The notes under the pieces: model-generated
What the model was told of the DNA's origin: nothing
Databases searched by the model: none
What the model saw: the letters and a program-made list of their open reading frames with translations, nothing else
Assembly (NCBI GenBank): GCA_024762745.1
Contig: JANTGV010000007.1
Location: 1-13,320, forward strand
DNA length: 13,320 nucleotides
Reading direction: 5' to 3'
From: Sulfurimonas sp.
Lineage (GTDB): Bacteria > Campylobacterota > Campylobacteria > Campylobacterales > Sulfurimonadaceae
Shown: piece by piece, positions 7,165 through 13,320 of the stretch
How the letters are laid out: each line of letters starts with the position of its first letter
Position numbering within the stretch: the first letter of the stretch is position 1
Position numbers and translations under genes: made by a program

Positions 7165-7971
7165 ATGGCAATGATGCGTTTAAACAAATATATTGCTCAC
7201 CACTCAAGCTACTCAAGAAGAGAAGCGGACAAAGCTATTCAAGATGGTTATGTAAGAGTAGATGGTGAGATTCAAGACAACCCTGCAACTCAAGTTGATG
7301 AGAAAGATGTTATCGTTTATGTGAGTGGTAAACAGATTACTCCAAGAGATAAGTATACAGTTATCGTCTACAACAAACCAAAGGGTGAGCTTGTAACTAA
7401 AAATGATCCTCGAGGAAGACGAACTATCTACGACACACTCGGACACAAGTATAAACACTTTATTCCTGTTGGACGATTAGATTATGCAACTGAGGGTGTT
7501 TTACTTCTTACAGATGCTTCAAAAGTTGCAACTGCTCTTATGAATTCAGGGCTAGAGAGAGTCTATAAAGTAAAAATAAAAGGTGCAATCACACCTGAGA
7601 TGGAAGCTGCAATGCTTAATGGTTTAGAGCTGGTCGATGCCACCGCCGGCGGACACTCACACTCCAAAGTTACCTCAATGACTTTTGCACCTTTTATCGC
7701 TTACAAAATTCAAAAAAATGAGCACAACTACTCTGTTTTAAAGATTGCGATTACTGAAGGACAGAACCGTGAGATTAGAAGATTTTTTGCTCATTTTGGA
7801 ACTGAAGTGGCTGATTTGAAACGTCTTAGTTTTGCAGAGATAGAACTTAACAATCTGCCAACTGGAAAGTCGAGATTTTTAACAAGAAGTGAGTACTCTG
7901 CTCTTTTTACATTTATGAAAGCTGAGGAAAAACTAGCTCGTGAAAAAGCTGGCAGTAAAGGCAAAAAATAG
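7165..7971 (+). CDS. rRNA pseudouridine synthase, RsuA/RluB family
   Basis: This protein converts a specific uridine in ribosomal RNA to pseudouridine. The N-terminal S4 RNA-binding domain (about 4-50) has the pattern RLNKYIAHHSSYSRREADKAI. The catalytic domain (about 64-245) shows YNKPKG (69-74), the motif GRLDYATEGVLLLTD (103-117) with catalytic Asp106, and EGQNREIRRFF near the C-terminal side. The 268 residues end in a basic tail rich in Lys and Ala (last 20 residues). RsuA (16S) and RluB/RluE/RluF (23S) cannot be separated with confidence; RluB is the likelier role. The ATG at 7165 directly follows the kdsD stop; ATGs at 7171 and 7174 are alternatives, with 7174 giving the typical MRLNKYIA start. 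Confidence 0.93.
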   Translation: MAMMRLNKYIAHHSSYSRREADKAIQDGYVRVDGEIQDNPATQVDEKDVIVYVSGKQITPRDKYTVIVYNKPKGELVTKNDPRGRRTIYDTLGHKYKHFIPVGRLDYATEGVLLLTDASKVATALMNSGLERVYKVKIKGAITPEMEAAMLNGLELVDATAGGHSHSKVTSMTFAPFIAYKIQKNEHNYSVLKIAITEGQNREIRRFFAHFGTEVADLKRLSFAEIELNNLPTGKSRFLTRSEYSALFTFMKAEEKLAREKAGSKGKK

Positions 7972-9156
7972 TTGAGTGACTTCACACATCTTCTACGCCC
8001 CTCTACATTTGATGATTTAGTTGGACAAGAACACTTAAGTGAAACAAATGCACCTCTTCGTACTCTTTGTGAAAAAGGTGTATTAGGTCACAGTTTTATC
8101 TGGGGACCAGCGGGATGTGGTAAAACATCCATTGCCCGTATTATCGCAAAAACAATGGACTTGCCTTTTTATGAATTTAATGCAACCTCACTCAAGATAG
8201 ACCAACTTCGTAAAATTTTTGAACAGTATAAAAATGCTCTGCAAAAACCTCTTATATTTATAGATGAAGTACATCGCTTAGCAAAAAACCAGCAAGAGGT
8301 TTTACTTCCGGTTATGGAGAGCAACAGCGTTTTAATCATAGGTGCTTCAACAGAAAATCCATTTTTCACTCTCACATCTGCAATTCGTTCTCGTTCAATG
8401 CTTTTTGAGATAAAGCACATAACAAATGCAGCTCTTCACACCCTTTTAGATAGAGCCTTAAACGCAGGAAAGCTAAATTGTGATGATGAGACAAAAGAGT
8501 ATTTGGTTGCTACAAGTGGTGGTGATGCCCGAGCAATGCTTAAACTCTTAGAGTTCGCCTCAAACCTTGGCACAACAATTACACTTAAAAATCTTAAATC
8601 TCTCCGTCCAAATGCTCTTCAGACCGGAAGTAGTGAAGCGGGTGTTCATTATGACTTAACATCAGCACTTATAAAATCTATACGAGGTTCTGATGCTGAT
8701 GCTGCCATATACTACCTCGCCCGCTTAATCGAAGGTGGAGAGAGCGCTGATTTCATCGCACGCCGTCTAGTGATTTTAGCGAGTGAAGATGTTGGAAACG
8801 CAAACCCTCAAGCTCTAACTCTCTGCACATCTACCCTTACAAGTGTGAGTAAAATCGGTTATCCCGAGGCTAGAATCATTTTGGCTCAAGCTGTAGTGTA
8901 TCTCTGCGCTTCGCCAAAGTCAAACTCATCTTACCTAGCTATAAATGAAGCTCTAAATGCTGTCAGAAGTGGTACTATACTAGATATTCCAAAAAATATA
9001 AAACAACAAAATGAGAACTATCTATACCCCCATGACTATGGTGGATATGTAAAGCAGGAGTATCTATCACAACCGCTTAAATTTGTTGAGTTAAAAGAGA
9101 TAGGTTATGAGCAAAAAATGAAAGAATGGATAGAAAAGCTTAACAGTTTAAAATAA
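7972..9156 (+). CDS. rarA: Replication-associated recombination AAA+ ATPase RarA (MgsA)
   Basis: RarA is a clamp-loader-like AAA+ ATPase that acts at stalled replication forks and single-strand gaps. The 394 residues start with the typical LRPSTFDDLVGQEHL. Walker A is GPAGCGKT (45-52), Walker B is LIFIDEVHR (94-102), sensor 1 GASTENPFF (124-132) and the arginine-finger segment AIRSRS (137-142) follow. The C-terminal half holds the conserved ASEDVGNANPQAL and AINEALNAVRSG segments and the closing HDYGGYVKQEYL. The start codon is TTG, lying directly after the preceding TAG, with only a weak AAAGG upstream (about 7957-7961), so expression probably depends on coupling to the pseudouridine synthase gene. 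A start further downstream would break the conserved N-terminus. Confidence 0.95.
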   Translation: MSDFTHLLRPSTFDDLVGQEHLSETNAPLRTLCEKGVLGHSFIWGPAGCGKTSIARIIAKTMDLPFYEFNATSLKIDQLRKIFEQYKNALQKPLIFIDEVHRLAKNQQEVLLPVMESNSVLIIGASTENPFFTLTSAIRSRSMLFEIKHITNAALHTLLDRALNAGKLNCDDETKEYLVATSGGDARAMLKLLEFASNLGTTITLKNLKSLRPNALQTGSSEAGVHYDLTSALIKSIRGSDADAAIYYLARLIEGGESADFIARRLVILASEDVGNANPQALTLCTSTLTSVSKIGYPEARIILAQAVVYLCASPKSNSSYLAINEALNAVRSGTILDIPKNIKQQNENYLYPHDYGGYVKQEYLSQPLKFVELKEIGYEQKMKEWIEKLNSLK

Positions 9157-9163
9157 TTTTTGG

Positions 9164-9169
9164 TATGAT
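9164..9169 (+). promoter_or_regulatory. Candidate -10 box for the STAS/phosphatase-kinase pair
   Basis: TATGAT behind a T-rich stretch (9155-9161), with a predicted start near 9176. A ribosome binding site AAGG (9188-9191) precedes the ATG at 9199 by 7 bases. The position just after rarA gives the signalling pair its own possible promoter in addition to read-through. Confidence 0.5.
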
Positions 9170-9198
9170 ATATAGATAACTTGAAATAAGGCTGGACA

Positions 9199-9486
9199 AT
9201 GGATATATCATCATCTTCAAACACCATCACAATAGTTGGAAATATAAAAACTGTTGGGGATTTTCAATCTATTAAAACAGCGGTAGATTCAATTAAAAAT
9301 TCATATAAAACTATCATCCTAGAGATTCAAGATTCTATTTCAATTACCTCATCTATAATTGGTTATCTTAATAAACTTGTACTAAAAGATGGTATAGATT
9401 TAAACATGAAAGTTGGTGACAAACAGCTCATTGCACTTCTTGAAGAGCTTAATCTAGCAGCTACATTTAAAGTAACTGCCAATTAA
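9199..9486 (+). CDS. STAS-domain protein, anti-sigma-factor-antagonist-like
   Basis: This 95-residue protein is essentially one STAS domain, the fold of SpoIIAA/RsbV, whose members are switched by phosphorylation of a serine. The strand-helix pattern fits, and the signature region ISITSSIIGYLNKLV (47-61) followed by DGIDLNMKV and LIALLEELNLAATFKV (78-92) matches the family end. Ser51 and Ser52 align with the serines of the usual Asp-Ser-Ser motif, but the conserved aspartate is replaced by Thr50. It precedes a protein carrying both the phosphatase and the kinase domains expected to act on it (23-base gap), so the two probably form a partner-switching pair. The output partner is unknown. The sequence is too divergent to name after RsbV. 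Confidence 0.8.
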   Translation: MDISSSSNTITIVGNIKTVGDFQSIKTAVDSIKNSYKTIILEIQDSISITSSIIGYLNKLVLKDGIDLNMKVGDKQLIALLEELNLAATFKVTAN

Positions 9487-9508
9487 CTTCAAATAATAAA
9501 TTAGCAGT

Positions 9509-10768
9509 ATGCCCCATAAAGAGCAAGAACTTCAAAAACTACAAGAGAGACATAAGTACAACTCCTATCAAGAAGAGTTAGCATTTGCAAAAGAGTTAAA
9601 TATACTCAGAAATGATTTTTACTATCAGATGATAGACTCTACCCATGTCTCTTTAGTCGATTTTCTCTATCAGCCTCTTGATGTTATCAGTGGTGATGCT
9701 TATACTGCCAGACGTATCGATGAGTATAGAACTTTCTATCTTATAGTAGATGGTATGGGTAAAGGCTTATCTGCTTCACTCACTGCTATGATACTGACCT
9801 CTTTTGTCAACCACCTTATAGACAAGATGAAAGAGCATGACAGCTTCAGTCTCGATATATTAGTCAAAGAGTCTATGGACTATATGAAACCCATCCTCTT
9901 GGAAGAGGAAGCTGTTGCTGTTGATTACATACTTTTCAACACAGCCTTTAACACTCTCTCCTATGCTAAGTTCGCTATGCCAGCTTCTCTACTTCAAGAT
10001 AAACTTCACGATATTATCAAAATCAAATCCAACAATCCTCCAATGAGCAAGTACCAAAATAGTTTTAAAATAGATGAGTACAATGTAAAAAGAATTGATA
10101 AGTTTCTTTTCTTCAGTGATGGTGTAGTTGAGAACATGACATCTCACAATACCACTTATGCTCAATATATAGAAGATGACTTTAAACACAGTTTTACAAG
10201 AGAAAACTTGAAACAGAAGTTTTTTTCAAAAATAGAGAAAGCTGAAGATGATATCACAATGATTTTTATCAACCGCATTCCATTTGAAGATGCAACAAAT
10301 CATGAAAAAAGTTTTGCGACCACACTCAATGACCTTGATAAGGCTAGTGAATGGTATGAGGAGCTATGGAGCACACTAACAAATAATACAGAAGTTTCCA
10401 ATAAGGCTTCCCTTACTTTTACAGAACTCTATATGAATGCTTATGAGCATGGGAACTTAGGTATAGATTCAGAGACTAAACATAGACTGCTTGATGAAGA
10501 TATCTACTTTGAAACACTCCAAGAAAAAGAGCTAGATTGTCATAAGAAAATAGATGTAAAAGTAAGCCGTCTCTCTTACAACTCATCAGAGTATATTATT
10601 ACTCAGATAAGTGATGAGGGAAAAGGTTTTGACACTCAAATACTGAGTGAAATATTTAGAAACTCCAAAACTTTTAATGGCCGTGGCGTTTTTGTCTCAA
10701 GAACAAACTCCTTGGGAATTTACTATAACTCCAAGGGCAACAGTGTCCTCTATCTCCACAAGCTATAA
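9509..10768 (+). CDS. PP2C-type (SpoIIE) phosphatase fused to HATPase kinase
   Basis: A 419-residue cytosolic protein joining the two opposing enzymes of a partner switch. Residues 1-45 are helical, probably coiled-coil. The PP2C/SpoIIE phosphatase domain (about 48-257) keeps the metal aspartates: SGDAY (Asp63), VDGMGKG (Asp81), FFSDG (Asp204) and EDDIT (Asp247/248). The C-terminal RsbW/SpoIIAB-type HATPase (about 275-419) keeps the N-box ELYMNAYEHGN (306-316), DEGKGFD (369-375) and GRGVF (391-395), with an insertion of roughly 35 residues between N-box and G1. Both domains look active. Related fusions such as Shewanella CrsR carry an N-terminal receiver; none is present here and an in-frame stop at 9497 rules out an upstream extension in this frame. 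The ATG has no clear ribosome binding site. The natural substrate is the STAS protein encoded just upstream (inference). Confidence 0.88.
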   Translation: MPHKEQELQKLQERHKYNSYQEELAFAKELNILRNDFYYQMIDSTHVSLVDFLYQPLDVISGDAYTARRIDEYRTFYLIVDGMGKGLSASLTAMILTSFVNHLIDKMKEHDSFSLDILVKESMDYMKPILLEEEAVAVDYILFNTAFNTLSYAKFAMPASLLQDKLHDIIKIKSNNPPMSKYQNSFKIDEYNVKRIDKFLFFSDGVVENMTSHNTTYAQYIEDDFKHSFTRENLKQKFFSKIEKAEDDITMIFINRIPFEDATNHEKSFATTLNDLDKASEWYEELWSTLTNNTEVSNKASLTFTELYMNAYEHGNLGIDSETKHRLLDEDIYFETLQEKELDCHKKIDVKVSRLSYNSSEYIITQISDEGKGFDTQILSEIFRNSKTFNGRGVFVSRTNSLGIYYNSKGNSVLYLHKL

Positions 10769-10781
10769 ATTACTTTTTGGC

Positions 10782-10787
10782 TATAAT
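10782..10787 (+). promoter_or_regulatory. -10 box for the malic enzyme gene
   Basis: TATAAT with a T-rich upstream run (10771-10778), a predicted start near 10794, and the ribosome binding site AAGGGA (10800-10805) before the ATG at 10811. No -35 is visible. Confidence 0.68.
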
Positions 10788-10810
10788 TTTAAAAATCACA
10801 AGGGATTATA

Positions 10811-12076
10811 ATGTCTAAAATCACTCTCGACGACCAAGAAGCACTCGATTATCATGAATTTCCAAAACCAGGAAAAATCTCTGTAGAGACTACAAAAGCA
10901 GTTGCAACTCAAAAAGACTTGTCTCTAGCCTACACTCCCGGTGTTGCTGTTCCATGTCTAGAAATCGAAAAAAATCCAGAAGATGCCTATAGGTACACTG
11001 CAAAAAGTAACCTAGTAGCAGTCATCTCAAACGGAACAGCAGTTCTTGGACTTGGTAATATAGGAGCCCTAGCTTCCAAGCCAGTTATGGAGGGCAAAGG
11101 AGTCCTCTTTAAAAACTTCTCAGGACTCGATAGTTTTGATATAGAGGTAGATACTGAGAGCGTAGATAGATTCTGTTCTGTTGTAAGTGCCATTGCCCCA
11201 ACATTTGGCGGGATAAACTTAGAGGATATAAAAGCTCCGGAGTGTTTTGAAATAGAGCGTCGCTTAATTGAAGAGCTAAATATCCCCGTAATGCATGACG
11301 ACCAGCACGGAACAGCTGTTATATCAGCAGCGGGAATTATAAACGCATGTAAAGTTACGGGAAAATATACACACCACTTAAAAATTGTAGTGGTTGGTGC
11401 CGGTGCGGCAGCTATATCCTGTGCAAGACTCTACCGTGAGCTCGGTGCCGATGAGATACTAATGCTCGATTCACGCGGACTTATTCATGATGGTAGAAGT
11501 GACCTTAATGAGTTTAAAAGAGAGTTCTCAGTAAAACATTACATGCCACACAAAGAAATATTTGAAAACGCAGATGTCATTGTAGGACTCTCAACACCAG
11601 GTTCTTTTACAGTTGAAGACATTAAACTAATGGATAAAGACCCTGTGATTTTTGCGCTTGCAAACCCTACTCCCGAAATTTTTCCAGATGAGATCAAAGC
11701 AGTGAGAGCTGATGCTATCGTAGCAACAGGAAGGAGTGACTTTGACAATCAAGTAAACAATGTCCTCGGTTTTCCATTTATATTTCGTGGGGCAATAGAT
11801 GTAAGAGCTACGGAGATAAACATGGAGATGAAGCTAGCGGCTTCCAAAGCACTTGCTCTCTTAGCCATGCAAGAAGTCCCTGAGTATATCAATGAGCTTT
11901 ACGATAAAAAACTATCATTTGGCAAGGATTACCTTATTCCAAAACCATTCGACAAAAGACTTATTATTGAAGTATCAAGTGCTGTAGCCCAAGCTGCCAT
12001 AGAGAGTGGTGCATCGACAATGAAAAACTTTAATCTTAAAGCCTATAAAAAAGAGTTGTCAAATATCCTTAGCTAA
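10811..12076 (+). CDS. Malic enzyme (oxaloacetate-decarboxylating malate dehydrogenase)
   Basis: The enzyme oxidatively decarboxylates malate to pyruvate and CO2 with NAD or NADP, linking the TCA cycle to pyruvate and to NAD(P)H supply. The 421 residues correspond to the short bacterial form, equal to the N-terminal catalytic part of MaeB without the phosphotransacetylase-like C-terminal domain. Visible are YTPGVAVPC (41-49, with the general-acid tyrosine), EGKGVLFKNF (94-103, with the catalytic lysine Lys96), the metal ligands in NLEDIKAPECFEIE (137-150; Glu138, Asp139) and HDDQHGTA (162-169), and the dinucleotide-binding VVVGAGAAA (193-201). Cofactor preference is not certain from sequence. 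The 3' end overlaps the convergent mqnA gene by 18 bases, and no terminator hairpin is seen between them. Confidence 0.94.
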   Translation: MSKITLDDQEALDYHEFPKPGKISVETTKAVATQKDLSLAYTPGVAVPCLEIEKNPEDAYRYTAKSNLVAVISNGTAVLGLGNIGALASKPVMEGKGVLFKNFSGLDSFDIEVDTESVDRFCSVVSAIAPTFGGINLEDIKAPECFEIERRLIEELNIPVMHDDQHGTAVISAAGIINACKVTGKYTHHLKIVVVGAGAAAISCARLYRELGADEILMLDSRGLIHDGRSDLNEFKREFSVKHYMPHKEIFENADVIVGLSTPGSFTVEDIKLMDKDPVIFALANPTPEIFPDEIKAVRADAIVATGRSDFDNQVNNVLGFPFIFRGAIDVRATEINMEMKLAASKALALLAMQEVPEYINELYDKKLSFGKDYLIPKPFDKRLIIEVSSAVAQAAIESGASTMKNFNLKAYKKELSNILS

Positions 12077-12709
12077 AGTGTAGAATTTTTTTAGTCCTAA
12101 CTTTGCCTTAGCATCAAGACTGTAAGAGATAGACTCTAAATACTCCAAGATATCAGCCTCTTTAACGGAGGTTCTTTTTGAAGCCTGAGCCAAAATATAA
12201 CGGGGAATTTTGACTCTGCGTTTTAAAAATTCTCTCTCTATTTTTTGATACACTTTTTTATCTTTGTGGTAGCATAAAAGTGCAAATACAAAAGAAGATC
12301 TATATTGTCTATTCCACTCACTTGCCAAATCTACATGAGGTTCACCTGAGAGATAATATCTAAGTGCTTTATCACCTATGAGAACTTCACCCTTAATATC
12401 CAATATACGGGCTAAAACATTTGAAGATGCCGACTCTGCATCAGTTTTGTCTTTTTTCGATGGAATAACGATAACACTTCGAACATCTTTTTTTGCAACA
12501 ATTCCTAGACCTACATGAGAGTACTTTTTAGCACTAATACTGGATATAAACGCAGCATCAACACTACGAGATATAAACTTTTTATTTATCTGAGCAGGTA
12601 CACCGCGTTTATAGTGCATACTCATACTCTGCTGAGAGCTCTTTGTAAAACGCTTCATAAAAACGTGAAAAGGAAGTAAATTAAGATATTCTATTTTTCC
12701 AAAAACCAC
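12059..12709 (-). CDS. mqnA: MqnA-like chorismate dehydratase, futalosine menaquinone pathway
   Basis: MqnA dehydrates chorismate to 3-(1-carboxyvinyloxy)benzoate, the first step of the futalosine route to menaquinone, the respiratory quinone of Campylobacterota. The N-terminus GKIEYLNLLPFHVFM (4-18) matches the family, and RGVPAQINKKF, the DAAFISSISAKKY segment and the following GLGIVAKKDVRSVIVIP fit its periplasmic-binding-like fold. The 216 residues are on the short side for the family. The start is GTG at 12709, with GGAG (12718 to 12715) five bases upstream; the nearby ATG at 12720 is out of frame. The gene is divergent from moaD and overlaps the malic enzyme tail. The other futalosine genes are not in this window. 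The exact function rests on the N-terminal half; the C-terminal half is less conserved. Confidence 0.85.
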   Translation of the reverse strand: MVFGKIEYLNLLPFHVFMKRFTKSSQQSMSMHYKRGVPAQINKKFISRSVDAAFISSISAKKYSHVGLGIVAKKDVRSVIVIPSKKDKTDAESASSNVLARILDIKGEVLIGDKALRYYLSGEPHVDLASEWNRQYRSSFVFALLCYHKDKKVYQKIEREFLKRRVKIPRYILAQASKRTSVKEADILEYLESISYSLDAKAKLGLKKFYTLAKDI

Positions 12710-12734
12710 TTACACTCCATAACTATTTTATGAA

Positions 12735-12740
12735 ATTATA
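12735..12740 (-). promoter_or_regulatory. -10 box for mqnA
   Basis: Minus-strand TATAAT (12740 to 12735), preceded by TG one base upstream (TGTATAAT), gives a predicted start near 12728 and a leader of about 19 bases holding the GGAG ribosome binding site. No -35 is apparent. Confidence 0.6.
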
Positions 12741-12761
12741 CACGACTTAACTTATCTTAGA

Positions 12762-12767
12762 TATAAT
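12762..12767 (+). promoter_or_regulatory. -10 box for moaD-moaE
   Basis: Plus-strand TATAAT with a predicted start near 12774. It lies 21 bases from the divergent mqnA -10, so the two promoters likely share or compete for the same short region (12710-12796). Confidence 0.6.
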
Positions 12768-12796
12768 TCAATCAATAATTAAGAAGGCATATATAT

Positions 12797-13018
12797 ATGG
12801 TAAAAGTTGAATTTTTAGGACCTATACAAAAAGATGCACTAGAACTAGATATCAAGAATTTAAATGAACTAGCAGCAATTTTACAAGAGGATACAGAGAT
12901 GACAGAATGGTTAAAAAACTCTGCTGTAGCAGTAAATGACACTCTTGTCTCTTCACTCGAAGCTCCCCTTAATGATGGAGATAAAATCTCACTACTTCCT
13001 CCAGTGTGTGGAGGCTGA
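12797..13018 (+). CDS. moaD: Molybdopterin synthase sulfur-carrier subunit MoaD
   Basis: MoaD is the small ubiquitin-like subunit of molybdopterin synthase; its C-terminal glycine is made into a thiocarboxylate that supplies sulfur for the dithiolene. The 73-residue length is typical. The chain shows the beta-grasp start VKVEFLGPIQ, VAVNDTLVSSLEAPLNDGDKISLLPP and ends in CGG with the essential terminal Gly-Gly. A ThiS identity is possible in principle, but the moaE gene that follows directly decides for MoaD. The ribosome binding site AAGAAGG (12781-12787) precedes the ATG by 9 bases. The product serves molybdoenzymes such as nitrate or formate oxidoreductases, none of which is in the window. 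Confidence 0.95.
   Translation: MVKVEFLGPIQKDALELDIKNLNELAAILQEDTEMTEWLKNSAVAVNDTLVSSLEAPLNDGDKISLLPPVCGG
13010..13014 (+). promoter_or_regulatory. moaE ribosome binding site inside the moaD Gly-Gly codons
   Basis: The codons GGA GGC for the last two MoaD residues contain a perfect GGAGG seven bases before the moaE TTG. This fixes the moaE start and implies translational coupling. Confidence 0.75.
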
Positions 13019-13021
13019 GCC

Positions 13022-13320
13022 TTGTTAAAACTATATGATGGTGCGCTGGACGTACCGACTATTTTAAAAGAGTGGTACGAAGCAGAGGCGACTAGCAACT
13101 ACGGTGCTTACATCCCTTTTGTTGGAACTGTAAGAAGTGAAGATGGGATAGATGGACTTAGTTTTGATATATATGAACCAATTTTAGAATCCTGGTTTAA
13201 ATCTTGGCAAGAGAGAGCACAAGCAAAAGGTGCGGTTATAAAGATGGCTCACTCACGCGGTGATGTCATGCTTCATGAATCATCATACATTGCCTCTGTA
13301 TTTTCACCAAAACGAAGAGT
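13022..13320 (+). CDS. moaE: Molybdopterin synthase catalytic subunit MoaE (partial, 3' end missing)
   Basis: MoaE is the large subunit of molybdopterin synthase, which turns precursor Z (cPMP) into molybdopterin with sulfur from MoaD. The window holds 99 codons of a normal length near 140-150; the frame is open to the end. Recognisable segments are GAYIPFVGTVRSEDG (about 28-42), SFDIYEPI, and AHSRGDVMLHESSYIASVFSPKRR at the right edge, matching the family HRxGxL...V...HR region. The start is TTG at 13022, four bases after the moaD stop and seven after GGAGG; no ATG upstream is in frame and the first downstream one (about residue 76) would be far too late. The sequence is divergent from the E. 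coli protein but keeps the pattern. Confidence 0.92.
   Translation, partial: MLKLYDGALDVPTILKEWYEAEATSNYGAYIPFVGTVRSEDGIDGLSFDIYEPILESWFKSWQERAQAKGAVIKMAHSRGDVMLHESSYIASVFSPKRR

Noticed and set aside
9488..9508. Upstream extension of the phosphatase-kinase gene into a hidden receiver domain
   Set aside because: An in-frame TAA at 9497 blocks this frame, and the preceding sequence encodes the STAS protein.
12083..12091. T-run after the malic enzyme stop as an intrinsic terminator
   Set aside because: No stable GC-containing stem precedes it, and it lies inside the mqnA coding sequence.
12772..13098. Minus-strand open frame opposite moaD and the start of moaE
   Set aside because: It shadows two well-recognised genes and its product has no family features.

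Overview
The window looks like a Campylobacterota (epsilonproteobacterial) chromosome, most likely Sulfurimonas or a close relative. This is inferred from low-GC coding sequence, the T-rich promoters with a clear TATAAT box and usually no -35, a futalosine-pathway MqnA protein, a short malic enzyme, and very tightly packed gene order. It reads as housekeeping chromosome: I see no insertion sequence, integrase, phage gene, CRISPR array or composition break.

Layout. Positions 1-542 hold a minus-strand cluster of five tRNAs, transcribed Pro(TGG)-His(GTG)-Arg(TCG)-Arg(TCT)-Leu(TAG), behind a textbook TTGACA-17-TATAAT promoter. Positions 688-3476 hold a plus-strand operon with one-base gene gaps: a sodium-dependent (NSS/SNF) transporter, an unrecognised 91-residue protein, and a membrane diguanylate cyclase. 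It ends at a bidirectional hairpin shared with convergent thiG (thiazole synthase). Next come a small CxxC metal-binding (HMA) protein on the plus strand and, tail-to-tail and overlapping it, the bifunctional NAD(P)HX repair enzyme Nnr.

From 6183 two back-to-back -10 boxes drive nnr leftwards and, rightwards, the run kdsD (arabinose-5-phosphate isomerase), an RsuA/RluB-type pseudouridine synthase and rarA, whose reading frames abut with no spacer. Positions 9199-10768 hold a two-gene partner-switching module: a STAS protein and a PP2C phosphatase fused to an HATPase (RsbW-like) kinase. Then come a short malic enzyme, convergent and overlapping mqnA (menaquinone via futalosine), and divergent moaD-moaE (molybdopterin synthase), with moaE cut by the window end.

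How the genes work together. Most are independent metabolic or maintenance functions: thiamine, Kdo/LPS, menaquinone, molybdenum cofactor, carbon, cofactor repair, ribosome modification and replication-fork maintenance. Two signalling pieces stand out: the transporter/91-aa protein/diguanylate cyclase operon, and the STAS plus phosphatase-kinase fusion pair. No wholly new system is demonstrable from sequence alone. The best leads are these two modules and the compact expression signals (a leaderless kdsD, and the moaD glycine codons serving as the moaE ribosome binding site).
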